The notes under the pieces are model-generated. The model searched no databases, was not told the DNA's origin, and was given only the letters and a program-made list of their open reading frames with translations. Positions 42,381 to 51,686 of a DNA stretch of 64,000 nt are shown in pieces. Location of the stretch: assembly GCF_002920615.1 (NCBI RefSeq), contig NZ_PQSU01000010.1, positions 202,355 through 266,354 of the forward strand. The letters run 5' to 3'. Each line of letters begins with the position of its first letter. Position 1 is the first letter of the stretch. Source of the DNA: Streptomyces sp. Ru62 (GTDB lineage: Bacteria > Actinomycetota > Actinomycetes > Streptomycetales > Streptomycetaceae). The position numbers were made by a program, and so were the translations under genes.

Positions 42381-43613
42381 TCACCCCCCGAAGTACTTCT
42401 GCGCCGCTCGGACGCCGTCCACCAAGGCGTCCACCTCCTCCGGCGTGTTGTAGACGTAGAAGCTCGCCCGGGTGGTCGCCGGGATGCCGTAGCGGCGGAC
42501 GACCGGGCGGGCGCAGTGGTGGCCGACGCGGACGGCGACGCCCCGCTCGTCCAGCACCTGGCCGACGTCGTGCGGGTGGATGCCGTCGACCGTGAAGGAG
42601 ACGGCCGAGCCCCGGTCGGTGAGGTCGGCGGGACCGACCACCCGGACCCCGGGCACCTCGGCGAGCAGCTGAAGGGCGCGGGCGGTGAGCGCGTCCTCGT
42701 GCGCCGCCACCTCGGCCATGCCCAGCCGCTCCAGGTACTCCACCGCCGCCGCGAGCCCCACCGCCTGCGCGGTCATGGGCACACCCGCCTCGAAGCGCTG
42801 CGGCGGCGGCAGGAAGGTGGTGCGGTCCATCTCCACGATCTCGATCATCGAGCCGCCGGTCAGGAACGGCGGCAGCCCGGCGAGGAGCTCGGCGCGGCCC
42901 CACAGCACGCCGACGCCGTTCGGGCCGAGCATCTTGTGCCCGGAGAAGGCGAGGAAGTCCGCGCCCAGCCCACCCACGTCGACCGGGCGGTGCGGGACGG
43001 ACTGGGCACCGTCCACGACCACCAGGGCGCCGTGCGCGTGCGCGCGGTCGGCGAGTGCGCGCACCGGGTTCAGCGTGCCCAGGACGTTGGACTGGTGGGT
43101 GAGCGCGAGCACCCTGGTGCGCTCGTCGAGCAGCTCGTCCGTCCGGGACAGATCGAGGCGGCCGTCGTCGGTGAGGCCGAACCAGTCGAGCGTCGCGCCG
43201 GTCCGCTCGGCGAGCTGCTGCCAGGGGACCAGGTTCGCGTGGTGCTCCATCTCGGTCACCACGATCCGGTCGCCGGGGCCGAGCCGGCCGGCGTTGCCCA
43301 GCGCGTAGGCGACCAGGTTGATGCCCTCGGTGGTGTTCTTGGTGAAGACCACCTCGTCGTCGGCCGCGCCGATGAACCGGGCGACCGTCTGCCGGGCCTG
43401 TTCGTACGCCTCCGTCGCCTCGCCCGCCAGCTGGTGCGCGCCGCGGTGCACGGCCGCGTTGTGCGTGAGGTAGAAGTCCCGCTCGGCGTCCAGCACCTGG
43501 AGCGGCTTCTGGGTGGTCGCCCCGGAGTCCAGGTAGACGAGCGGCGCGCCGCTCGCCACTGTCCGCCGAAGGATCGGGAAGTCCTTGCGCAGCGCGTCCA
43601 CGTCGAAGCCCAC
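42381..43613 (-). CDS. SufS-like cysteine desulfurase
   Basis: A 410-residue fold-type I PLP enzyme that takes sulfur from cysteine for Fe-S cluster building. K227 in FSGHKMLGPNG binds PLP, THQSNVLGT and VDGAQSVPH are core motifs, and RVGHHCARP has the sulfur-carrying cysteine. It is alone here, without SufBCD or SufU genes, so it is an additional group II desulfurase or serves another pathway. GTG 43613. It is divergent from the CGNR regulator across a perfect inverted repeat. Confidence 0.9.
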   Translation of the reverse strand: MGFDVDALRKDFPILRRTVASGAPLVYLDSGATTQKPLQVLDAERDFYLTHNAAVHRGAHQLAGEATEAYEQARQTVARFIGAADDEVVFTKNTTEGINLVAYALGNAGRLGPGDRIVVTEMEHHANLVPWQQLAERTGATLDWFGLTDDGRLDLSRTDELLDERTRVLALTHQSNVLGTLNPVRALADRAHAHGALVVVDGAQSVPHRPVDVGGLGADFLAFSGHKMLGPNGVGVLWGRAELLAGLPPFLTGGSMIEIVEMDRTTFLPPPQRFEAGVPMTAQAVGLAAAVEYLERLGMAEVAAHEDALTARALQLLAEVPGVRVVGPADLTDRGSAVSFTVDGIHPHDVGQVLDERGVAVRVGHHCARPVVRRYGIPATTRASFYVYNTPEEVDALVDGVRAAQKYFGG

Positions 43614-43641
43614 GACGGCTCACCTCTCACGGTTTTGTACT

Positions 43642-43684
43642 CGGTTCTCCGTGAGACACGCTAAGACCTCCTCACGGAGAACCG
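43642..43684. promoter_or_regulatory. Inverted-repeat operator between SufS-like and CGNR genes
   Basis: CGGTTCTCCGTGAG (43642-43655) has a perfect 14-bp reverse complement at 43671-43684, 15 bp apart. It sits between two divergent starts. TAAGAC (43662-43667) between the arms could be a -10. Confidence 0.75.
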
Positions 43685-43695
43685 CAAGGATTACC

Positions 43696-44298
43696 ATGAG
43701 AGCCGTGGATCACGAGGCCCCCGTCTACCTGCACCGGCTCCCCGTCCCCGGCGAGGACCGTTACGCCGCGCTGGCGCTGGTCAACACGCGGTTCACGGTC
43801 AGCCACGGCCAGGTCGACCTGCTCGACGACGCCGAGGCCGCGCATCTGTGGCTGGTCCGGCACGCGCTGCTGCCCGACCGGGTGAGCCTGAACGGCAGGC
43901 AGTCCGGCCGGCTGAGGACCCTGCGCGAGGCGCTGCGGGCCCTGTTCGCCGCCCGGGCCACCGGAGCGCGGCCGCCCGCCGACGCCCTCGACACCCTCAA
44001 CGCCACCCTCGCCGCCGCCCCCGCCACCCCACGGCTGGCCTGGACCGCCGACGGCCCCCGCCGCGCCGACGTCCCCGACTCCGGCAACCCGGCCGCCGCC
44101 GCGCTCTCCCAGCTCGCCGAGGACGCCACCGACCTGCTCACCGGCGCCGACGCGGACCTGCTCACCGAGTGCGCCGCCCAGGGGTGCGCCCGCTGGTTCC
44201 TGCGCTCCCACGGCGCCCGTCGCTGGTGCACCACCAAGTGCGGCAACCGGGTCCGGGCGGCCCGGGCCTACGCGGCCCGCAAAGCCGGTTCACCCTGA
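43696..44298 (+). CDS. ABATE/CGNR zinc-finger regulator
   Basis: A 200-residue protein with an N-terminal ABATE domain (ALALVNTRFTVSHGQVDLLDD) and a C-terminal CGNR zinc finger: CAAQGCARWFLRSH, RRWCTTKCGNRVRAARAYA, with four cysteines. Such proteins are putative stress-linked transcription factors. ATG 43696 follows AAGGA. It probably binds the inverted repeat upstream and regulates itself and the desulfurase gene. Confidence 0.88.
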   Translation: MRAVDHEAPVYLHRLPVPGEDRYAALALVNTRFTVSHGQVDLLDDAEAAHLWLVRHALLPDRVSLNGRQSGRLRTLREALRALFAARATGARPPADALDTLNATLAAAPATPRLAWTADGPRRADVPDSGNPAAAALSQLAEDATDLLTGADADLLTECAAQGCARWFLRSHGARRWCTTKCGNRVRAARAYAARKAGSP

Positions 44299-44545
44299 GA
44301 ACACCTCTCGGAAAGCGAATGTTTTCCGAGTGGACATGTAATTCACGCGGTGTTTCCCGTATTCGGAAGATGTCGCCTCACTTTTCGATGAGCGCACAAC
44401 CATCCGGAATCACGCTCCGTCTAAGTCGGCGAATCGATGGGGCACACATTCTGCGAGGACCGCCGAAAATGCACCGCAATACAACGCCCGGCGAAAATGA
44501 CACGGCGCACGGGAACCCGCCGCGACACCCGGACAGGAACAGGGT
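44299..44545. promoter_or_regulatory. AT-richer upstream region of the surface-glycan genes
   Basis: After the hairpin this 247-bp gap is clearly less GC-rich than its flanks and probably holds the promoter of the YfhO gene. I could not fix -35 and -10 elements. Confidence 0.4.
44307..44330 (+). terminator. Hairpin after the CGNR gene
   Basis: CTCGGAAA (44307-44314) pairs with TTTCCGAG (44323-44330) in an AT-richer stretch. Confidence 0.6.
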
Positions 44546-47098
44546 GTGAAAGCGATCCCCCGGTCGCGGCAGGCCGCCGCCCTGCTCGCCGCCGCCGTCA
44601 CGGTCACCGCGTTCTGCGCCGGTGACGCACTGGCGCGCAGCTATCCCTTCGGCCCCCGCACCCGCAGCGTCAACGACCTCGGCAACCAGTACGTGCCCTT
44701 CCACGCCCACCTGTGGGACCTGCTGCACGGCAGGGCCCACGGCGGCCTCCTCGTCAACTGGCAGTCCGGCTACGGCACGAGCTTCCTGCCCGACCTCGGC
44801 ACCTACCTCGGCAGCCCCTACGCCCTGCTCGTCGCCCTCTTCCCGCGCGACGAGATCGACCTCGCCGTCTACGTCGTCACGCTCCTGAAGACCGCCACCG
44901 CCGCGGCGGCCATGGCCTGGCTGCTGCTCACCCTGCGGCCGGGCCGCTGGTGGGCGGCGGGCCTGCTCGGCGCCGCGTACGCGCTGTGCGGCTGGAGCAC
45001 GGCCGACGCCTCCTACAACCCGATGTGGCTCGACGGCCTGATCGCCCTGCCGCTGCTGTGCCTGGTCGGCGAGTGGGCGCTCACCGGACGCCGGCGCCTG
45101 ACCGGCGTCCTGATCGTCGCTCTCGCCTGGACCGCCAACTTCTACACCGCCTACATGGCCACCCTCGGCGCCGCCCTGGTCCTGCTGCTGCGCCTGCTGC
45201 TCGCCCGGCCGCCGCGCCGGCAGGCGCTCGCCGCGGCCGGCCGCGCCACCCTCGCCACCGCCCTCGGCATCGGCCTCGCCGCCCCGCTCGTGACGGTCGT
45301 CTACTTCGGCACGAAGCACGCCTACCCCGGACGCGTACGCCAGTTCGCCCCCGTACCCACCGAGGACGTGGCCGCCCGGCTGCTGCCCGCGACCTACGGC
45401 TTCGGCTCCCCGGCCCTCTACGTCGGCATCACCGCCCTGCTCCTCGCGCTCGCCCTGCCCTTCCACCGCGCGGTCCCGGTCCCGGTGCGCGCCGGCTGGA
45501 CGGCGCTGGCGCTCCTGGTGGGCCTCTCCCTCCAGTGGGGCCCCACCCATCTGCTGTGGCACGCCTTCGCCACCCCGCAGGGCAGCCCCTACCGGCAGAC
45601 GTTCGTGCTGTGCGGCCTGCTCGTCGTCGCCGCCTGGCACGCCGTGGCGTACGGCCTGCCCGACCGGCGCGCCCTGGCTGCCGCGACCGCCCTGCTCCTG
45701 CTGATCGTCGCCGTCGCGAGCCGCAGCGCGCTCGTCCGGCCGTACACCTGGCCGGTGCTGCTGCTCGCCCTCGCGGGCGCCGTCGGCGGCCTGGTCCTGC
45801 TGGGCCGCGCCGGGCACCGCGCCCGGCTCGCCGGGCTGGCCGTCGTCCTGCTCCTCGGCGCCCAGGTGGGCGAGACGGCCGCCACCTCGGCCGTGGCCAC
45901 CCGGCTGCGCCTGGGGCACCTGGACGACTACGAGCCCTGGGGCGAGCGGCAGGAGACGCAGGCGGCGGCGATCGCCCAGGCCGACGACTGGCCGCGGTAC
46001 CGCACCGACCCCGGCCGCGAGCAGACCGTCGGCAACGACCCGCTGCTGGTGGGCGGCGAGGGCGCCCAGTACTACAGCAGCCTGACCCCGGACGTCCTCA
46101 GCCGCACCCTCACCGCCCTCGGCGACGGCTGGACCTCGCGCGGCCGCAACCTGCAGAGCCTGGACAACGCCGTCACGGACGTCGTCTTCTCCGTCGGCGC
46201 CCGGGTGCACTCCCCGCCCGACCCGCACCAGAAGTACCTCTCCCCGCAGGCCGGCCCGGTGACCGTCACCCGCCGGGACGTCCCGCCCCTGGTCACCGTC
46301 CGGGCCGCGCCCGACAGGACACCGTTCGGACCGTCGCCGTACCGCAACCAGGAACTGCTGCTCGGCAGCCGCGTCTACACCGTGCCCCGCGTCACCGTGC
46401 TCGACGACGACGGGCGGCCGGTACCGTCCCGCCGGGTCGGCACCGGGAACGCCCTGGCCCGGCCGGTGATCACCGCCCGGTGCCCGGCCGGCACCCAGGT
46501 CCACCTCTGGGCCCCGCACTTCTCCGGCACCGCGCGGCTGGCCGGCGCCGGGGAGTCCGCCCGGTTCCGGTTCGAGTTCCCGCGCAACCGCGCCGCCCTG
46601 GAGCCGCTCGGCACCGCCCCCGCCTCGGGGTCGCTGCGGATCGAGCTGACCCCGGACCGGCCCGGCCGCATCCCGTCCGCCGCCGTCGGCTGCCTGGACA
46701 CGGCCCGGCTGGCCGACGCCGCCGCCCGTCTGAAGGCGACCGGCGCGACCGAGGTGACCGTCTCCGGCGCCACGGTGCGGGCCCGGCTGCGCGCCGGCAG
46801 CAAGGGCATCGCGGTCGTCGCGGCTCCCCGGATCGCCGGCTGGCGCTGCGCCACCGGCGACGGACCCGAGCGGCCCGCCGACGCCTTCCACGGTCTGATC
46901 GCCGTGCCCCTCGACGGCACCGCCACCAGCCTGACCTGCACCTTCCACCCACCCGGCCTACGGCTGGGCACGACCGTGGGCGCCGCCTCGCTGCTGACGC
47001 TCGTCCTGCTCACCGCCCTCACCGCCGTCCGCCGCCGGCGCGCCTCGGCGCCGCCCACGACCACATCACCGCGCGAGCGCGTGACCACCGCTTCCTGA
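44546..47098 (+). CDS. YfhO-family multispan membrane protein
   Basis: An 850-residue protein with about twelve membrane helices in the first 450 residues, an outer domain of about 330 residues (about 460-800), and a last membrane helix. SYPFGPRTRSVNDLGNQYVP, WQSGYGTSFLPDLGTYLGSP and YNPMWLDGLIALPL are typical YfhO motifs. This GT-C-like family adds sugars to lipoteichoic acid or other surface polymers. With the next two genes it forms a lipid-linked sugar transfer set. GTG 44546. Confidence 0.88.
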   Translation: MKAIPRSRQAAALLAAAVTVTAFCAGDALARSYPFGPRTRSVNDLGNQYVPFHAHLWDLLHGRAHGGLLVNWQSGYGTSFLPDLGTYLGSPYALLVALFPRDEIDLAVYVVTLLKTATAAAAMAWLLLTLRPGRWWAAGLLGAAYALCGWSTADASYNPMWLDGLIALPLLCLVGEWALTGRRRLTGVLIVALAWTANFYTAYMATLGAALVLLLRLLLARPPRRQALAAAGRATLATALGIGLAAPLVTVVYFGTKHAYPGRVRQFAPVPTEDVAARLLPATYGFGSPALYVGITALLLALALPFHRAVPVPVRAGWTALALLVGLSLQWGPTHLLWHAFATPQGSPYRQTFVLCGLLVVAAWHAVAYGLPDRRALAAATALLLLIVAVASRSALVRPYTWPVLLLALAGAVGGLVLLGRAGHRARLAGLAVVLLLGAQVGETAATSAVATRLRLGHLDDYEPWGERQETQAAAIAQADDWPRYRTDPGREQTVGNDPLLVGGEGAQYYSSLTPDVLSRTLTALGDGWTSRGRNLQSLDNAVTDVVFSVGARVHSPPDPHQKYLSPQAGPVTVTRRDVPPLVTVRAAPDRTPFGPSPYRNQELLLGSRVYTVPRVTVLDDDGRPVPSRRVGTGNALARPVITARCPAGTQVHLWAPHFSGTARLAGAGESARFRFEFPRNRAALEPLGTAPASGSLRIELTPDRPGRIPSAAVGCLDTARLADAAARLKATGATEVTVSGATVRARLRAGSKGIAVVAAPRIAGWRCATGDGPERPADAFHGLIAVPLDGTATSLTCTFHPPGLRLGTTVGAASLLTLVLLTALTAVRRRRASAPPTTTSPRERVTTAS

Positions 47099-47120
47099 CC
47101 GCGCCCAGGGGGGACCCCGC

Positions 47121-48071
47121 ATGCTGATATCGATCGTCGCGCCCTGCTACAACGAGGAAGACGTCCTCGCCCGCTTCCACCAGGAGGTCCAGAAGGTCGC
47201 CGAGGAACTGCTGCCCCTCGGCCACGACATGGAGTTCGTGTACGTCGACGACGGCAGCCGGGACCGTACGCTCCCGGTCCTCAAGGAGCTGGCGGACCTC
47301 GACTCCCGGGTGCGCTACGTCTCCTTCAGCCGCAACTTCGGCAAGGAGGCGGCCCTGCTCGCCGGCCTGCGGCACGCCTCGGGCGACTCGGTGATCGTCA
47401 TGGACGCCGACCTCCAGCACCCGCCGGCACTGGTCAAACGCATGATCGAACTGCGCGAACAGGGCTACGACCAGGTCATCGCCAAGCGCACCCGCACCGG
47501 CGACCGGCTCACCCGGACCCTCACCGCCCGGCTGTACTACCGGCTCGTCAACCGCCTGGTCGACGTCGAACTCGTCGACGGCGTCGGGGACTTCCGGCTG
47601 CTGTCACGCCGGGTGGTGGACGCGGTGCTGGCCCTCACCGAGACCAACCGGTTCTCCAAGGGCCTGTTCGCCTGGGTGGGCTTCCCGAGCACCACCTTCG
47701 AGTACCAGAACGCCGCGCGCGAGGCAGGCCGCAGCTCCTGGAACCTGCGCGGCCTGCTCAACTACGGCCTCGACGGACTGCTGTCCTTCAACAACCGCCC
47801 ACTGCGCGCCGCCCTCTGGCTGGGTGTGGGCCTGCTGCTGTGCGCGGGCCTCTACACCGCCTGGATCGTGGGCGCCGCGCTCGTCAACGGCGTGCAGACC
47901 CCCGGCTATGTGACCATCATCACCGCCGTCACCGCCCTCGCGGGCGTCCAGATGGTCATGCTGGGAGTCGTCGGGGAGTACACCGGCCGCATCTACTACG
48001 AGGTGAAGGGGCGCCCGCACTTCCTGGTGAAGGCGACCAACGTGGAACGGACGAAAGATCTCATCCCCTGA
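47121..48071 (+). CDS. GtrB-like glycosyltransferase family 2
   Basis: A 316-residue enzyme that moves a sugar from a nucleotide sugar to polyprenyl phosphate. The GT-A domain has APCYNEEDVLARF, VDDGSRDRT, VMDADLQHPP and AGRSSWNLRGL; two C-terminal membrane helices (about 235-290) hold it at the inner leaflet. This is the GtrB/DPM1-type architecture. GGGGGGA precedes ATG 47121. Its stop overlaps the gtrA-like gene by one base. Confidence 0.92.
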   Translation: MLISIVAPCYNEEDVLARFHQEVQKVAEELLPLGHDMEFVYVDDGSRDRTLPVLKELADLDSRVRYVSFSRNFGKEAALLAGLRHASGDSVIVMDADLQHPPALVKRMIELREQGYDQVIAKRTRTGDRLTRTLTARLYYRLVNRLVDVELVDGVGDFRLLSRRVVDAVLALTETNRFSKGLFAWVGFPSTTFEYQNAAREAGRSSWNLRGLLNYGLDGLLSFNNRPLRAALWLGVGLLLCAGLYTAWIVGAALVNGVQTPGYVTIITAVTALAGVQMVMLGVVGEYTGRIYYEVKGRPHFLVKATNVERTKDLIP

Positions 48072-48439
48072 TGCGGCAGATCCTGACCTTCGCGGCGGTC
48101 GGCGTCGTGAACACGGCGACCTACTACTGTCTCTACCTGTTGTTCCTGACCGCCCTTCCTTATCTGGCCGCCCACATCCTGGCCTTTCTGCTCAGCATGA
48201 TCGGTTCCTTTTTCCTGAACGCCCGCTTCACCTACCGGACGCGCCCCACCTGGCGGAAATTCCTGCTGTTCCCGCTGACGAACGTGACCAATTTCCTGAT
48301 CACCACGGCAGGCGTCTACGTGATCGTCGACCTCCTGCACGCCGGCAGCCGCTTCGCCCCCCTGCTCGCCTCCGCGGCGGCGATCCCGGTCACCTTCGTC
48401 GTCTCCCGTTGGGTGATGCTGCCCCGATCGATTGCATAA
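48071..48439 (+). CDS. GtrA-family membrane protein
   Basis: A 122-residue protein with four membrane helices: FAAVGVVNTATYYCLYLLF, LAFLLSMIGSFFLNARFTY and FVVSRWVMLP are typical. GtrA proteins are thought to flip polyprenyl-phosphate sugars to the outer leaflet, where YfhO-like enzymes would use them. The end of the gene overlaps the argC promoter -35 (TTGCAT, with the stop at 48437-48439). Confidence 0.92.
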   Translation: MRQILTFAAVGVVNTATYYCLYLLFLTALPYLAAHILAFLLSMIGSFFLNARFTYRTRPTWRKFLLFPLTNVTNFLITTAGVYVIVDLLHAGSRFAPLLASAAAIPVTFVVSRWVMLPRSIA

Positions 48440-48460
48440 ACGTGCAGCGATACGTATAGT
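48432..48460 (+). promoter_or_regulatory. argC promoter with ARG-box-like operator
   Basis: TTGCAT (48432-48437), 17 bp, TATAGT (48455-48460) is a near-consensus sigma-70 promoter. TTGCA and TGCAG (48432-48447) form an imperfect palindrome with TGCA half-sites one helical turn apart, fitting an ArgR operator over the -35. Confidence 0.75.
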
Positions 48461-48485
48461 CATGCCATCCAGGAGGAGGATGGAC

Positions 48486-49514
48486 ATGGCGGTACGTGCG
48501 GCGGTGGCCGGAGCGAGCGGATACGCGGGCGGAGAGGTCCTGCGCCTGCTCCTCGCGCACCCCGGGGTCGAGATCGGTGCCCTGACCGGGAACTCCAACG
48601 CCGGACAGCGGCTCGGCGCCCTCCAGCCGCATCTGCTGCCGCTGGCCGACCGCGTGCTGTCCGAGACGACCCCCGAGGCCCTCGCCGGGCACGACGTGGT
48701 CTTCCTCGCGCTGCCGCACGGGCAGTCCGCCGCCGTCGCCGAGCAGCTCGGCCCCGAGGTCCTCGTGATCGACATGGGCGCCGACTTCCGGCTCAAGGAC
48801 CCGGCCGACTGGGAGAGGTTCTACGGCTCCCCGCACGCCGGCACCTGGCCCTACGGCCTCCCCGAACTTCCGGGTGCCCGCGCCGCGCTGGAGGGGTCCA
48901 AGCGCATCGCGGTGCCCGGTTGCTACCCCACCGCCGTCTCCCTGGCCCTGTTCCCGGCCTACGCCGCCGGACTCGCCGAGCCCGAGGCGGTGGTCGTCGC
49001 CGCGTCCGGGACCTCCGGCGCGGGCAAGGCACCCAAGCCGCACCTGCTCGGCAGCGAGGTCATGGGGTCCATGTCGCCGTACGGCGTCGGCGGCGGCCAC
49101 CGGCACACCCCCGAGATGATCCAGAACCTCAGCGGGGTGGCCGGACAGACCGTGAAGGTCTCCTTCACGCCGACCCTCGCGCCGATGCCGCGCGGGATCC
49201 TCGCCACGTGCAGCGCATCCGCCGCCGAGGGGGTCACGGCCGACGCGGTGCGCGCCGCCTACGAGAAGGCCTACGCCGACGAGCCCTTCGTCCACCTGCT
49301 CCCCGAGGGCCGGTGGCCCGCGACGGCGTCCGTCCACGGTTCCAACGCCGTTCAGGTGCAGGTCGCGTACGACGAGTCCGTGGGCCGCATCATCGCGATC
49401 AGCGCCATCGACAACCTGACCAAGGGCACCGCGGGCGGTGCCGTCCAGAGCATGAACATCGCCCTCGGTCTCGACGAGACCACCGGGCTTTCCACGATCG
49501 GAGTCGCACCGTGA
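48486..49514 (+). CDS. argC: N-acetyl-gamma-glutamyl-phosphate reductase
   Basis: Third step of arginine synthesis: NADPH-dependent reduction of N-acetylglutamyl phosphate. The 342-residue protein has VAGASGYAGGE for NADPH, VPGCYPTAVSLAL with the catalytic cysteine, and GGGHRHTPEM with the histidine. ATG 48486 is six bases after AGGAGGAGG; ATG 48480 and 48462 are in frame but the first overlaps the ribosome site. First gene of the arg cluster. Confidence 0.97.
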   Translation: MAVRAAVAGASGYAGGEVLRLLLAHPGVEIGALTGNSNAGQRLGALQPHLLPLADRVLSETTPEALAGHDVVFLALPHGQSAAVAEQLGPEVLVIDMGADFRLKDPADWERFYGSPHAGTWPYGLPELPGARAALEGSKRIAVPGCYPTAVSLALFPAYAAGLAEPEAVVVAASGTSGAGKAPKPHLLGSEVMGSMSPYGVGGGHRHTPEMIQNLSGVAGQTVKVSFTPTLAPMPRGILATCSASAAEGVTADAVRAAYEKAYADEPFVHLLPEGRWPATASVHGSNAVQVQVAYDESVGRIIAISAIDNLTKGTAGGAVQSMNIALGLDETTGLSTIGVAP

Positions 49515-49547
49515 GCTGGGGGCACCTCCCAGCGGTAGCTGGGGGAG
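49515..49547. repeat. Intergenic hairpin repeat between argC and argJ
   Basis: GCTGGG (49515-49520), CCCAGC (49528-49533) and GCTGGG (49538-49543) allow two alternative hairpins. I recall near-identical sequences between many Streptomyces genes. Confidence 0.65.
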
Positions 49548-49629
49548 TACGTGCAGCCGCCGGGCCGCAGACGACGACGATGGCCGCACCGCTGCGCTGC
49601 ACGGGCGGAGAAGCGAACAAGGAGATGCA

Positions 49630-50781
49630 GTGAGCGTCACGGCAGCCAAGGGATTCACGGCGGCGGGCATCGCCGCCGGGATCAAGGAGAACGGCAACCC
49701 CGACCTGGCCCTCGTGGTCAACAACGGGCCGCGCCGTACCGCCGCGGGCGTCTTCACCTCCAACCGTGTGAAGGCCGCGCCGGTGCTCTGGTCGGAGCAG
49801 GTCCTCAAGGGCGGCCAGGTCTCCGCGGTCGTCCTCAACTCCGGCGGCGCCAACGCCTGTACCGGCCCCCAGGGCTTCCAGGACACCCACGCCACCGCCG
49901 AGAAGGCCGCCGAGGTGCTCGGCCTAGGGGCCATCGAGGTCGCCGTCTGCTCCACCGGCCTGATCGGCGTGCTGCTCCCCATGGACAAGGTCCTCAAGGG
50001 CGTGGAGACGGCCGCCGCCTCCTTGAGCGAGCACGGCGGCGAGAAGGCCGCCATCGCCATCAAGACCACCGACACCGTCCACAAGACGTCGGTGGTGACC
50101 AAGGACGGCTGGACCGTCGGCGGCATGGCCAAGGGCGCCGGCATGCTCGCACCGGGCCTCGCCACCATGCTCGTCGTCCTCACCACCGACGCCGACCTCG
50201 GCGACGAGACCCTGGACAAGGCCCTGCGCGCGGCGACCAAGGTCACCTTCGACCGTGTCGACTCCGACGGCTGCATGTCCACCAACGACACCGTCCTGCT
50301 GCTCGCCTCCGGCGCCTCCGGCGTCGCCCCGGAGTACGAGGAGTTCGCCGAGGCCGTCCGGCAGGTCTGCGCCGACCTCGGCCGGCAGCTCATCGGCGAC
50401 GCCGAGGGCGCCAGCAAGGACATCAAGGTCGAGGTGGTCAACGCGGCGAGCGAGGAGGACGCCGTCGAGGTGGGCCGCTCCATCGCCCGCAACAACCTCC
50501 TCAAGTGCGCGATCCACGGCGAGGACCCCAACTGGGGCCGCGTGCTCTCCGCGATCGGCACCACGACGGCCGCCTTCGAGCCGGACCAGCTCAACGTCGC
50601 CATCAACGGCGTCTGGGTCTGCAAGAACGGCAGCGTCGGCGAGGACCGCGACCTGGTCGACATGCGCTACCGCGAGGTCCACATCGTGGCCGACCTCGCC
50701 GCGGGCACCGAGACCGCGACCATCTGGACCAACGACCTGACCGCCGACTACGTCCACGAGAACAGCGCCTACTCCTCATGA
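49630..50781 (+). CDS. argJ: Bifunctional ornithine acetyltransferase/N-acetylglutamate synthase
   Basis: ArgJ recycles the acetyl group from N-acetylornithine to glutamate, so arginine synthesis runs cyclically. The 383-residue precursor cuts itself at A178/T179 in MLAPGLATMLVV; the new N-terminal threonine is the nucleophile. STGLIG and NAACTG-like region SGGANACTGP are conserved. GTG 49630 follows GGAGATGCA. Overlaps argB by 4 nt. Confidence 0.97.
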   Translation: MSVTAAKGFTAAGIAAGIKENGNPDLALVVNNGPRRTAAGVFTSNRVKAAPVLWSEQVLKGGQVSAVVLNSGGANACTGPQGFQDTHATAEKAAEVLGLGAIEVAVCSTGLIGVLLPMDKVLKGVETAAASLSEHGGEKAAIAIKTTDTVHKTSVVTKDGWTVGGMAKGAGMLAPGLATMLVVLTTDADLGDETLDKALRAATKVTFDRVDSDGCMSTNDTVLLLASGASGVAPEYEEFAEAVRQVCADLGRQLIGDAEGASKDIKVEVVNAASEEDAVEVGRSIARNNLLKCAIHGEDPNWGRVLSAIGTTTAAFEPDQLNVAINGVWVCKNGSVGEDRDLVDMRYREVHIVADLAAGTETATIWTNDLTADYVHENSAYSS

Positions 50782-51686
50782 CCACGACGCGGAAACACAC
50801 GGCACTGCCGAAGGCCCGGATCCTCATCGAGGCACTGCCCTGGCTGACCCGGCACCACGGCAAGATCGTCGTCATCAAGTTCGGCGGCAACGCCATGGTG
50901 AACGAGGATCTGAAGGCCGCCTTCGCCCAGGACGTCGTCTTCCTGCGGCACGCCGGCCTCAAGCCGGTCGTCGTGCACGGGGGCGGCCCGCAGATCAGCG
51001 CCGCCCTCGACCGGCACGGCATCGTCAGCGAATTCAAGGCGGGGCTGCGCGTCACCACCGAGGACGCCATGGACGTCGTACGGATGGTGCTCGCCGGACA
51101 GGTGCAGCGCGAGCTGGTCGGCCTGCTCAACCAGCACGGTCCGCTCGCCGTCGGCCTGACCGGCGAGGACGCGCACACCATCACCGCCACCAAGCACCAG
51201 CCGGAGATCGACGGCGAGCTGGTCGACATCGGCCGGGTCGGCGAGATCACCGAGATCGACACCGGCGCGATCGAGGCACTGCTGGCCGACGGCCGTATCC
51301 CGGTCGTCTCCTCGATCGCCCGCTCCAAGGACGACGGACATGTCTACAACGTCAATGCTGATACGGCGGCTGCGGCACTCGCTGCGGCACTGGGCGCCGA
51401 GACCCTCATGGTCCTCACCGACGTCGAGGGCCTCTACGAGGACTGGCCGAACTCCGACGAGGTGATCAGCCGGCTCACCGCTTCCCAGCTGGAGAAGCTG
51501 CTGCCGGAGCTGAGTTCCGGCATGGTGCCGAAGATGGAGGGCTGCCTGCACGCCGTGCGCAACGGCGTGACGACCGCCCGCGTCATCGACGGCCGGGTCC
51601 AGCACTCGATCCTGCTGGAGATCTTCACCGACGAGGGCATCGGCACCATGGTCGTGCCCGACGAGCTTGAGGGGGACGCGCAGTGA
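50778..51686 (+). CDS. argB: Acetylglutamate kinase
   Basis: Phosphorylates N-acetylglutamate, usually the arginine-inhibited step. The 302-residue protein has KFGGNAM, VVHGGGPQIS and NVNADTAAAALAAAL of the amino acid kinase fold. An N-terminal helix (KARILIEALPWLTRHHGK) is typical of the hexameric, arginine-sensitive form. ATGA overlap with argJ; GTGA overlap with argD. Confidence 0.97.
   Translation: MTTTRKHTALPKARILIEALPWLTRHHGKIVVIKFGGNAMVNEDLKAAFAQDVVFLRHAGLKPVVVHGGGPQISAALDRHGIVSEFKAGLRVTTEDAMDVVRMVLAGQVQRELVGLLNQHGPLAVGLTGEDAHTITATKHQPEIDGELVDIGRVGEITEIDTGAIEALLADGRIPVVSSIARSKDDGHVYNVNADTAAAALAAALGAETLMVLTDVEGLYEDWPNSDEVISRLTASQLEKLLPELSSGMVPKMEGCLHAVRNGVTTARVIDGRVQHSILLEIFTDEGIGTMVVPDELEGDAQ

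Noticed and set aside
42381..43613. Part of the housekeeping suf operon
   Set aside because: SufB, SufC, SufD and SufU genes are not adjacent.
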